Shown: positions 17,601-24,740 of the stretch, in pieces
Position numbering within the stretch: the first letter of the stretch is position 1
How the letters are laid out: every line of letters begins with the position of its first letter
Assembly (NCBI GenBank): GCA_003565555.1
Contig: PXBH01000028.1
Coordinates: 1-60,865 of the forward strand
Direction of reading: 5' to 3'
Source: Cryomorphaceae bacterium
Lineage (GTDB): Bacteria; Bacteroidota; Bacteroidia; Flavobacteriales_D; Cryomorphaceae
DNA length: 60,865 nucleotides
The notes under the pieces: model-generated
What the model saw: the letters and a program-made list of their open reading frames with translations, nothing else
Databases searched by the model: none
What the model was told of the DNA's origin: nothing
Program-made: the position numbers and the translations under genes

Positions 17601-18595
17601 TCAACGCTGAGTTCGGCGGGGCTCCGTGCAACGACGGTTCGGGTTGTGCTTTCAATGAAATCACAGGATTTCAAGCATGGGGCGGCGAGGCTTACAGCGT
17701 GAACAACTTCGTGGCAGGGGGGACCTACACCTTCAGTATTTGCAACGGTCCGGACGCATTCAGTTGGGCACCCGAGTTCACCATTATCGCGCCGAGCGGA
17801 GCCGTGGATGCTTTCGGATCCGATACAGATTGCTCGATTACCTGGACGGCCTCGGAGTCGGGTACCTATCTCATTGTGATCAACGAATTCGAAAATTGCG
17901 GAAACCTCGTCACACAGAACAACGGCTTCCCGGCCTTGACCTGTGAGGACAGCCCCGAAACCGCTTGTCCGGAGGCCTGTGCCGCGGGAACCCTCATCGC
18001 AGAGGGCGGCACGGAAATCTGCCCGGGGTCGAGCGTCACCCTTTTCAATCCCGCGCAGGTGTTTGTCCCTGCTGACGGCGATTACCGTATTCGTATAGAC
18101 CTCGGAGCGGAGTCCTATAATTTCGAAGTAGTAGACCCCGCAGATCTGCTGTCATTTGACAATACCCTCAACGGCCTGCTCGCCGAGCCTTACGTAGGTG
18201 GGGCGACTGCGGTCGGGTTTGTTTTTGAAAGCTTTTCCGATCCGGAAGGCACGGTATGCGATGAAACGGGGCCGGTGGCAATCAACTTCCTCGCCGAAGA
18301 TGATGAAGATTGTCTCGTCAGCACTGCTGACCGAGGTGACATTCCCGATTGGTCGCTCTTCCCGAATCCCGCGAAGGAGCAATTTACCCTCGGGATTACC
18401 TCGGTGCGCCCCGAGGTGCTGACCGTTCGCGTGACGGACATCAGCGGCCGCACCCTGCACGCCGAGATTATTCCCGCTGCGGCGGGTACCCGAGAGGTCA
18501 CAATTGCTTCCGCAAAGTTTGCCGCGGGGGTATATATCGTTACACTGGAAGGGGCGCAATTTCGCGATGCGAAGCGCTTGGTGATTACGCGTTGA
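14645..18595 (+). CDS. Modular T9SS-secreted zinc metalloprotease
   Basis: A secreted protein of 1316 residues. Signal peptide about 1-23 (ends GASA). The peptidase region has the zinc motif VLHEIGHGLGF (H190, E191, H194); residue 200, where a metzincin third histidine would be, is threonine. A module of about 130 residues occurs twice (about 337-470 and 968-1100; both contain GGTYTFSICNGP and TWTASESGTYLIV). Five related modules of about 120 residues, each with an LNGLLSAN-like core, lie at about 478-600, 601-723, 724-846, 847-968 and 1109-1230. The end (FPNPAKEQF to KRLVITR) is a type A T9SS sorting domain. It is likely exported to the surface and released. The extracellular substrate is unknown; the repeats suggest binding or spacing roles. 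Confidence 0.88.
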   Translation: MKTLFRSALFATVFALWQGASAQAPQSVPGPVISCPPGHHTGHHHVPLPPYIAEKLQAAETGLRDGDPCSEIIVNYNGFSPEAEAAFEHAKGIWEHAIVSTVPIIIDAQWTDLGDNVLGSAGPSSLFWDFSGAPDNRMYPTPLANAIAGQDITGGGPHILANFNSEFTWYFGTDGNPPGDLFDFVSVVLHEIGHGLGFTTFRDYDADTGEGTIGFGNPVRYSRYSENLLLGEGGTPLINIGDGVPLGNAFTSNNVYSASASAIEANGNSAPRYYAPEDYSSSSIAHWDEADFPPGNIHSLMTPQIGPGEAIHNPGPITLGLFQDMGWELCQDLEDQPCTDWQEPAPGQGWPNFNTVFGGAPCDDGSGCPFYEIQGFEVWGGEAYAINNFAEGGTYTFSICNGPNAGSWPAEFTVIAPSGQVDAFGNTTDCSLTWTASESGTYLIVITEVGNCGEELLVDNGWPAITCESGTECIDTGCSLPDLVLDGPSVICQNQTTSVAFADDPDVPEGGGVRLLFVNTQSGTGINLNAVDMPYTFDYDLNGLLSANAFDSFEGEYTIQAFLYSDPANIAGSICAVGENQVTVTFLGADDPACDGSPIGECAAAPLVVQGGTEICHGETTTLTGAFPPAVPDGGGFLINFFNVDTEQGISWTNPPFPATFDNDLNGLLSANDFDPFEGTYEVEIFVFTNPADVANSLCAFGGASVTLTFIDPSDPFCSEDPDLCEVGPLAAQGSASACPGETITLNTVAVPQVPEGGGLGIQFFNVATEEAVNWTGITLPATIDNDLNGLLSANDIDPFEGEYTALVFAYTNPADINGSICSVGFPALALFFLTENDPGCGEVSDPCSASPLTVVGSDVACPGETISLATLTPPEVPAGGGTALLLVNTDTEEPYLWTDVDMPVTFDSGLNGVLAADGLPPLTGPYGADIVVYADAADIAGSVCAQGQVPVFFTFADTDHPDCSGAEEPCTDWTDPSPTSGYTSFNAEFGGAPCNDGSGCAFNEITGFQAWGGEAYSVNNFVAGGTYTFSICNGPDAFSWAPEFTIIAPSGAVDAFGSDTDCSITWTASESGTYLIVINEFENCGNLVTQNNGFPALTCEDSPETACPEACAAGTLIAEGGTEICPGSSVTLFNPAQVFVPADGDYRIRIDLGAESYNFEVVDPADLLSFDNTLNGLLAEPYVGGATAVGFVFESFSDPEGTVCDETGPVAINFLAEDDEDCLVSTADRGDIPDWSLFPNPAKEQFTLGITSVRPEVLTVRVTDISGRTLHAEIIPAAAGTREVTIASAKFAAGVYIVTLEGAQFRDAKRLVITR

Positions 18596-18614
18596 TCATC
18601 CTCCTGATCCGTGA

Positions 18615-18656
18615 CAAAATAAAGCCCCGAACATTTCCGTTCGGGGCTTTATTTTG
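18615..18656. terminator. Bidirectional intrinsic terminator
   Basis: Perfect 18-bp stem, CAAAATAAAGCCCCGAAC paired with its complement, around a 6-nt loop (ATTTCC). A and T tracts flank the GC core on both sides, so it can serve both the plus-strand protease gene and the minus-strand GH57 operon that converge here. Confidence 0.9.
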
Positions 18657-18712
18657 TTTACCGTGTTTGCCAATGTCCGAAAAAACAGGTGCAAAAAGCA
18701 GCGGGTGTGGGC

Positions 18713-21139
18713 TCAGACCTGTGCCGCCGTCTCCTGAAATCGGCTCAGATCGAGATTGACGTACTCCGCAAAAGAGCTCAGTCTGTTTCTCAATTCCGCC
18801 GGTATGTTGGCGTGTGCCGAGCGTAAAATATTGAAAACGGCATCCTGCACTTCGTTGAGCTCCGGATGTACACCGATGCGACCGAGCAATTCAAGAGCGC
18901 TTCGCATGTTTTCAAAACGGTCTGCCAGTACCTCTGCATTTCCGCTGTGGATGGTCTCCACGCTGTCGATCATCGTGTTCAGCTTATTGGTGCAGATGAA
19001 ATTCAGGTCATTGTGGTCCATGGTGAACTCCCACTTCTTGATTTCACGAATCACCCGGCGCAGGTCCTGAATTTTGATCTTTTCGGGCCCGATGCCGAAG
19101 AGTTCGCGCAATTCATGGTTCAGCACGAGCTCCAGATTTTTCACCAAAAGGGAGGGAGGTTGCAGGCCGGTATTGTGCATTACGTTGATCACGCTGTAGT
19201 TGCGATCATTTATCTTCTTGTAAGAGGAGGAGGCCAATTCCAGGCTGTAATCCAAAATTCCGTTGAGCATGGTCAGCTGCTCATCTTTGAACATGTCAAA
19301 GAAGGAGAAGCTGCGCTGCTCGGGATACCTTTTGAACAATTCGATAACCTCGGAAATATTCGAGTTTGAAAAAGCTTCGATCACTTCTTCGATAAAGTTG
19401 TGGTACTCTTCCCGCGGTATGGATTCAAAGGCCTTGCCGATCACGTGGTGCTGCCCCATATAGAGTACCACATAGCTGAAGTGCTTTTCGCTGTAGGTCA
19501 CTTTGGATTTCACGTGGGTACGGCCCACTGCGAGCCGTTGCGAACCTTGAATGATTCTTCTGAAATCAGAGCTCCGGCAGGCATAATTGAACACGCTGAT
19601 TTCTTGCGGATCTTCGGCAAAAAGTGACGAAACGGCGTAGTGCATCCCGATATGGGTCAGGGTAACCTCCGAGGGCTTGACGAACTTTTCGTATACTTTT
19701 GCCCCGTCGTTATAAGCGGCAATATTGCCGGGGGCTTCCGCAAGCTTTTGCCTGAACTTTTCCTTCAGAGATATATCCGATACGCTTTCGGCAATTTGCA
19801 CGGCCCGCCGCGCGTACTGCAGTATTTGCACGGTCTCTATCCCCGATATTTCGTCGAAAAACCACCCGCAGCTGGTGTACATCAGCAGGGCATTTCGTTG
19901 CATTTCCAAAAGGCGCAGTGTTTTGGTGCGCTCCTTTGCATCGAGTTTGCCGAAATGGCGTTCCAAGAAGTTTTCTGCATTTTCCGGCGTGCGGTTCATG
20001 ACTACCGCGATGTATTCATTGCGGATTTGCCACGGCGACTGCTCAGCGGGGGGAAGCTCCTTTTCATAAAGCTCGGAGACCTTGTCGCGGAGCCAATCCA
20101 AAGCCCCGCGCAGGGGAGCCCGCCACGCTTGGGTCCAGTCGGGACGCCCGCCGGAGTTGCACCCGCAATTGCTTCGCCAGCGCTCCACGCCGTGCACACA
20201 ACTCCACGAGGAGTTTTCGTGGATTTCGGCTTCGTGACGCGGCGGATTCAGGGCGAGGTATTGGCTGTAGTTGGTCACTTTCGCCAGCTGATTGTTCTCA
20301 ATGTAGCGCATGCAGTATGCCAGCGCCATATCGCCGTAACGGTGGTGATGGCCGTAGCTCTCCCCGTCGGTAGCGATGTGGAGGAGCTGGTTTTCACTGC
20401 GGTCGTCCAATCCTCCGAGGAGGTAATCCGCAAATTCCTTCCCGTCTTTGAGCAGCCCTTTGAAGGCCACAGCTTCTGAGCGCTTTCCGTCGTAGAAGAA
20501 AAGGTTGATCGTTTTGCCGGAAGGTAGCTTACAGAGGTAGGGCATGCGCGGGTCGATACCGTTGTGCCATTCGCTTCCCCCTGTGGCGCGGTAGCGTTTG
20601 GCTTGCCGCGGTGCCAGCACCGTAAATTTTACTCCGTGCTCGGCCAGCACTTCAAGGGTCTCGGTATCTACGGCTGTTTCTGCGAGCCACATGCCCTCTG
20701 CCTGCCGCTTGAACCGCCGCTCAAAATCTTTCAGGCCCCAGATCACCTGCGTCTCTTTGTCGCGGCGTGAGGCAAGGGGCATGATGATGTGGTTGTACAC
20801 CTGCGCCATCGCCGAGCCGTGCCCGTCGAAGTACTGCATGCTTTTCAGGTCGGCATCGATGATGCTTTGGTAGGTCTTCGGTCGGTTGATTTCCAGCCAG
20901 CCCAGAAGGGTGGGACCGAAGTTGAAGCTCATCTTCGCGTAGTTGTTGACAATATCGATGATCTTGTGGTCTTCGTTGAGAATCCGCGATACCCCGTTCG
21001 GGGTGTAGCATTCCCGGGTAATGCGCTCATTCCAGTCGTGGTAGGGCGCAGCGGATTCTTGGTATTCGATTTTTTCAAGCCAGGCATTTTCGCGCGGAGG
21101 CTGATAAAAGTGTCCGTGTACGCAAATGTATTTGTTCAT
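18713..21139 (-). CDS. GH57-family glycoside hydrolase (DUF3536)
   Basis: A GH57-type (alpha-amylase/glucanotransferase family) protein of 808 residues. N-terminal YICVHGHFYQPPRENAWL is the family's first conserved region; GMWLAETAVD carries the presumed nucleophile E154; HIATDGESYGHHH carries the presumed acid/base D258. The C-terminal half matches DUF3536 proteins and is largely helical. No signal peptide, so cytoplasmic. It is the fourth gene of glgE-mak-glgB-GH57, 35 nt after glgB, so it very likely acts on the same glucan. GH57 enzymes include amylases, 4-alpha-glucanotransferases and branching enzymes; activity cannot be fixed from sequence alone. Confidence 0.85.
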   Translation of the reverse strand: MNKYICVHGHFYQPPRENAWLEKIEYQESAAPYHDWNERITRECYTPNGVSRILNEDHKIIDIVNNYAKMSFNFGPTLLGWLEINRPKTYQSIIDADLKSMQYFDGHGSAMAQVYNHIIMPLASRRDKETQVIWGLKDFERRFKRQAEGMWLAETAVDTETLEVLAEHGVKFTVLAPRQAKRYRATGGSEWHNGIDPRMPYLCKLPSGKTINLFFYDGKRSEAVAFKGLLKDGKEFADYLLGGLDDRSENQLLHIATDGESYGHHHRYGDMALAYCMRYIENNQLAKVTNYSQYLALNPPRHEAEIHENSSWSCVHGVERWRSNCGCNSGGRPDWTQAWRAPLRGALDWLRDKVSELYEKELPPAEQSPWQIRNEYIAVVMNRTPENAENFLERHFGKLDAKERTKTLRLLEMQRNALLMYTSCGWFFDEISGIETVQILQYARRAVQIAESVSDISLKEKFRQKLAEAPGNIAAYNDGAKVYEKFVKPSEVTLTHIGMHYAVSSLFAEDPQEISVFNYACRSSDFRRIIQGSQRLAVGRTHVKSKVTYSEKHFSYVVLYMGQHHVIGKAFESIPREEYHNFIEEVIEAFSNSNISEVIELFKRYPEQRSFSFFDMFKDEQLTMLNGILDYSLELASSSYKKINDRNYSVINVMHNTGLQPPSLLVKNLELVLNHELRELFGIGPEKIKIQDLRRVIREIKKWEFTMDHNDLNFICTNKLNTMIDSVETIHSGNAEVLADRFENMRSALELLGRIGVHPELNEVQDAVFNILRSAHANIPAELRNRLSSFAEYVNLDLSRFQETAAQV

Positions 21140-21174
21140 CGTCTTCTGCTTTGTAATTGGCGCTCACGCCGTCT

Positions 21175-23106
21175 TTACTTCACGTGTTTGAGTACCGTGA
21201 AGCCCAGTGGGGGGAGTTTGATTTCCAAGGAGTACTCCCGGCCGTGTGAGGGCTGCTTTTGCGCCTTGATCTTTCCGTCGTTGGTCACACCGCTGCCGCC
21301 GAAGCGGAGGGCATCTGAGTTGAAAATTTCTTCGAATGTTCCGCTTTCATCCGCACCGATGCGGTACTTGTCGTGGGTCATCGGGGTAAAATTCCCTACA
21401 ACCAGCAGCCTCGGCGCTTTCTTCTTGCCCGCGGCTTTTCCCTTTCTGTAAAAGCAAATCACCGAGTTTTTCTCATCCCCGTAGTCGATCCACTCAAAGC
21501 CTTCCGGACTGAAGCTGTTTTCGTACAGGGCTTTCTCGGATTTGTAGAGGGCATTGAGTTCTGTCACCAGGTCTGAAATTCCGCTGTGCAACTCGAAGTT
21601 GAGCAAGTTCCAGAGCAGGCTTTCATCGTGTTTCCACTCGCTGAATTGGGCAAACTCATTGCCCATGAAGAGCATCTTTCCGCCGGGGTGCATGTACATC
21701 CAGCTGTACAGGGCGCGGAGATTGGCAAAGCGCTGCCATTCGTCGCCCGGCATTCGCCCGAGGAGTGAGCCCTTCCCGTGCACCACTTCATCGTGTGAGA
21801 GCGGGAGTACGAAGTTTTCATTGAAGGCATACACGAGGCTGAAGGTGAGTTTGTTTTGATGAAATTTCCGGTAAACGGGATCCTCCTTCATATACTCGAG
21901 AATGTCGTTCATCCAGCCCATCATCCACTTCATCCCGAACCCGAGGCCGCCGCTGCTTACCGGCCGCGATACCATGGGCCAAGAGGTGCTTTCTTCCGCA
22001 ATGGTCTGCACATCGGGGAAGGTGGTGTACACGGCTTCATTCATTTCCCGCAGAAGGCTCACCGCCTCCAGATTTTCCCGGCCCCCGAATCGGTTCGGAA
22101 TCCACTCGCCTTCGTTTCTGCTGTAGTCGAGGTAGAGCATCGAGGCCACGGCATCGGTGCGGAGTCCGTCGATGTGAAATTTGTCGAGCCAGTACAGGGC
22201 GTTGCTGATCAAGAATGCCCGCACTTCATTTCGGCCATAGTTGAATATGAAGCTCTTCCAATCGGGGTGGTAGCCGAGGCGGTAGTCTTCATGCTCGTAA
22301 AGGGCTGTGCCGTCGAACCGGAACAGGCCGTGAATATCGCCCGGAAAGTGGCTCGGCACCCAATCGAGGATTACGCCGATTCCGGCTTTGTGAAAGGCGT
22401 TGACGAGGTAGGCAAAATCTTCGGGAGTACCGTATCTGGAAGAAGGAGCAAAGTAACCGGTGATCTGATAACCCCACGATCCGAAAAACGGGTGTTCCAT
22501 CACGGGCATCAGCTCCACATGGGTGAAGCCTTTTTCCTTGACGTAGGGCACCAATTCCTCCGCCATTTCTCGGTAGGTGAGGGAGCGGTTGCCCTCATCT
22601 GCACGGCGCTTCCACGACCCGATGTGCACTTCGTACACGGCCAGCGGCGCGTCGAGGGCGTTTTTCTTCTTCCTGTTTTTCATCCAGGTGCCGTCGCTCC
22701 ACTTGAGGTCGAGCTTGCGAACTACCGAGGCCGTTTTCGGCGGGGTTTCCCATTGCTCGGCGTAGGGGTCGCCCTTTTCGAGAAATCCGTTTCCGCCTCG
22801 GACCTTCACGGCGTATTTGTATACCTCGCCGTCGCCCACACCCGGGATAAATCCCTCCCAGATTCCGCTGCTGTCCCAGCGGGCGTTGAGCACATGTCCG
22901 GATTTGTTCCAGTTATTGAAGTTGCCGATCACCGAAACGCTTTCGGCATTGGGCGCCCATACGGCAAAGTAGGTGCCTTCCACGCCTTCGTGCACAGTTG
23001 GGGTATTGCCCATTTTTTCGTAGAGCTTGTAGTGCTTTCCCGAGGCGAGCAGGGAAATGTCGAAATCCGTGAATAGGCTGAAAGGGAGAACGTTTTTTTC
23101 GGTCAT
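21175..23106 (-). CDS. glgB: 1,4-alpha-glucan branching enzyme
   Basis: GH13 branching enzyme of 643 residues that makes alpha-1,6 branches in glycogen. It has an N-terminal CBM48 domain (GTYFAVWAPNAESVSVIGNF, residues about 43-62) and the barrel with YEVHIGSW and GYFAPSSRYG. The catalytic nucleophile D318 is in GLRTDAVASM, the acid/base glutamate in IAEES (about 371), and the third acid D439 in LSHDEVVHGK. The start is the ATG at 23106, two bases after the mak stop; an in-frame extension upstream lies inside mak and is rejected. In the GlgE pathway, GlgB branches the linear maltosyl chains that GlgE builds, which fits the tight gene order. Confidence 0.94.
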   Translation of the reverse strand: MTEKNVLPFSLFTDFDISLLASGKHYKLYEKMGNTPTVHEGVEGTYFAVWAPNAESVSVIGNFNNWNKSGHVLNARWDSSGIWEGFIPGVGDGEVYKYAVKVRGGNGFLEKGDPYAEQWETPPKTASVVRKLDLKWSDGTWMKNRKKKNALDAPLAVYEVHIGSWKRRADEGNRSLTYREMAEELVPYVKEKGFTHVELMPVMEHPFFGSWGYQITGYFAPSSRYGTPEDFAYLVNAFHKAGIGVILDWVPSHFPGDIHGLFRFDGTALYEHEDYRLGYHPDWKSFIFNYGRNEVRAFLISNALYWLDKFHIDGLRTDAVASMLYLDYSRNEGEWIPNRFGGRENLEAVSLLREMNEAVYTTFPDVQTIAEESTSWPMVSRPVSSGGLGFGMKWMMGWMNDILEYMKEDPVYRKFHQNKLTFSLVYAFNENFVLPLSHDEVVHGKGSLLGRMPGDEWQRFANLRALYSWMYMHPGGKMLFMGNEFAQFSEWKHDESLLWNLLNFELHSGISDLVTELNALYKSEKALYENSFSPEGFEWIDYGDEKNSVICFYRKGKAAGKKKAPRLLVVGNFTPMTHDKYRIGADESGTFEEIFNSDALRFGGSGVTNDGKIKAQKQPSHGREYSLEIKLPPLGFTVLKHVK

Positions 23107-23108
23107 GG

Positions 23109-24737
23109 TCAGTCGTTGTTTAGGATTTGCATGATTCCCTTGAGGGGAATGATCACCCAATCGGGGCGTGCGTGGAGTTCGTACCCCAGTTCATAAATGG
23201 CTTTTTCAAAAATATGGTAGCGGAGCAGAAAATCAATCTCCCGTGCATAGCCGATGTCGAGGCCGCCTTCCGTGGCGGTCTTCACGTATTCTTCCAGACT
23301 CACGGCCACGATGAGGCGGTAGAGGCGCCCGCCGATTTCGGTGAGCCGTTCGATGTCGGCTTCGGTCTCGGCCAGCCGAAATACGGTGGCAAATACGGCG
23401 TAGTGGTAGGACCGAAACAAGCCGGCGAGGTCTTTCACGGGGGGTTGCTTCACCTTCCGGTCGCGGATGGTACTTTCCGGCTCTCCTTCGAAGTCGAGGA
23501 TACAGAAGTCACCGTCCGTGATCAGCACCTGCCCCAGGTGGTAGTCGCCGTGGATGCGGATTCGGCAGGAATTCAGGTTTTGCTCGTCGAAGTTGAGCAG
23601 CATGTCTTTGATCCGGTCCTTGTGCAAGATGAGGTATTCGGCGTACTCACGGGCCTTGCCTTTGAGTTGACCGAGCTGCTGCTCCAGAAGGTGAAACCGG
23701 CGGTCGTACATGTACATCACGCGGTTGAGCAGCCACACCGTATAGTCGCCGGTGAAGGCGTCGGGATTGAAGTGGCGGTCGGTCTTGTCGGAGGCCAGTG
23801 CGAGGTGAAGCTCTGCGGTGCGCACGGCGAGTTTTTTCACCTGATTGAGAAAATCCTCCCCCGTGAGCTCGCGCCATATCTCGGGAATCTCTGCATCGGG
23901 GAGGGGCTTGTAAAGGCCGGGTTTGGGCAGTGCTTCGGGACTGAGGCCCTTTTCGGCAATCCGCCCGAAAATCTCCCGGATGTCGGTCAGGGCAGCCGTC
24001 CAGGCTTCTCCTCGGTTTTCCACCTTCTCCTGCATCAGGCCTATGGACACCACGTAGTAATCACTTCGCACCCACTCGATGCTCCCGGCAAAATTCGGGG
24101 AGTGCGGGAAATTCGTTTTTTCAGAAAGGAAGCGGGTGAGCTCCAGGTCGGGATTGTTATTGCGGAAGAGCTTTCGGTAAATTTTCAGAAAGTACCGCTC
24201 GTCAAAGACTACGGTGGTATTGCTCTGCTCCGCCGAGAGGACGTAGGAGGTCATGTCCGCGCTGTAATCCGAGGCGCGGAGCCGCTTCCCTTTGCTGAAA
24301 CGCAGCTGTCCGGGCGAGAGCGATACCGTCTCGCGCGCAGTGATGTTTCTGAAAAGGCTCTGCCTGAATTTTTCCGAAAAAATCGCATCTGTAAGAAAAC
24401 CGACATCTTTTCCCGCACTGTCTTTCAGCCGGCAGATCACACCGCGCTCCTCCTCGGGATTTTCGTCCCGGCACACGGGGAGGAAGTACACCTCCGAGTT
24501 CGATGTTTCGAAAATGACTTCCACAAACAGGAGGTAGGCCCGCTCCCCGGAGTCGATGGCATAGGGTGCAAAGCGCTCAATACCGAATTTTCTGATTTTC
24601 GATGATTTGGCTCCGAACCAACGGGTGGTCCGCATATAGGCGGGCAGGATGTCGCTGAGAAAAGTTTCGGAAACTCCGCCCGCGCCCTCGAAAAGTTCTT
24701 GCCAGGATTTGTCGATATGTGCAGTGCGTTCGCTCAT
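23109..24737 (-). CDS. Stand-alone maltokinase (Mak/Pep2-like)
   Basis: Maltokinase phosphorylates maltose with ATP to maltose-1-phosphate, the GlgE substrate. 542 residues, longer than actinobacterial Mak and without any TreS (trehalose synthase) domain, to which Mak is often fused. Seen: N-terminal cap with LPAYMRTTRWFGAKS, the kinase catalytic loop RIHGDYHLGQVL (H396-D398) and the metal motif ILDFEGEP (D415), and KDLAGLFRSYHYA. The gene begins 3 nt after the glgE stop and ends 2 nt before glgB, so the three are surely one operon. With no trehalose synthase gene in the window, where its maltose comes from is open (see findings). Confidence 0.88.
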   Translation of the reverse strand: MSERTAHIDKSWQELFEGAGGVSETFLSDILPAYMRTTRWFGAKSSKIRKFGIERFAPYAIDSGERAYLLFVEVIFETSNSEVYFLPVCRDENPEEERGVICRLKDSAGKDVGFLTDAIFSEKFRQSLFRNITARETVSLSPGQLRFSKGKRLRASDYSADMTSYVLSAEQSNTTVVFDERYFLKIYRKLFRNNNPDLELTRFLSEKTNFPHSPNFAGSIEWVRSDYYVVSIGLMQEKVENRGEAWTAALTDIREIFGRIAEKGLSPEALPKPGLYKPLPDAEIPEIWRELTGEDFLNQVKKLAVRTAELHLALASDKTDRHFNPDAFTGDYTVWLLNRVMYMYDRRFHLLEQQLGQLKGKAREYAEYLILHKDRIKDMLLNFDEQNLNSCRIRIHGDYHLGQVLITDGDFCILDFEGEPESTIRDRKVKQPPVKDLAGLFRSYHYAVFATVFRLAETEADIERLTEIGGRLYRLIVAVSLEEYVKTATEGGLDIGYAREIDFLLRYHIFEKAIYELGYELHARPDWVIIPLKGIMQILNND

Positions 24738-24740
24738 GGC

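Noticed and set aside
16066-18330. Regular repeats of about 365 nt considered as a CRISPR or DNA repeat array
   Set aside because: They are in-frame protein modules, divergent at DNA level, with no short identical repeat-spacer pattern.
19640-20479. Plus-strand frame of 279 codons opposite the GH57 gene
   Set aside because: Antisense frame with no family resemblance, over the GH57 catalytic region.
21856-23076. Plus-strand frame of 406 codons opposite glgB
   Set aside because: Antisense to intact GlgB; no recognisable motif.
23127-24605. Plus-strand frame of 492 codons opposite mak
   Set aside because: Antisense to the maltokinase, whose catalytic loop is clear; composition (His, Val, Phe-rich) is typical of antisense frames.
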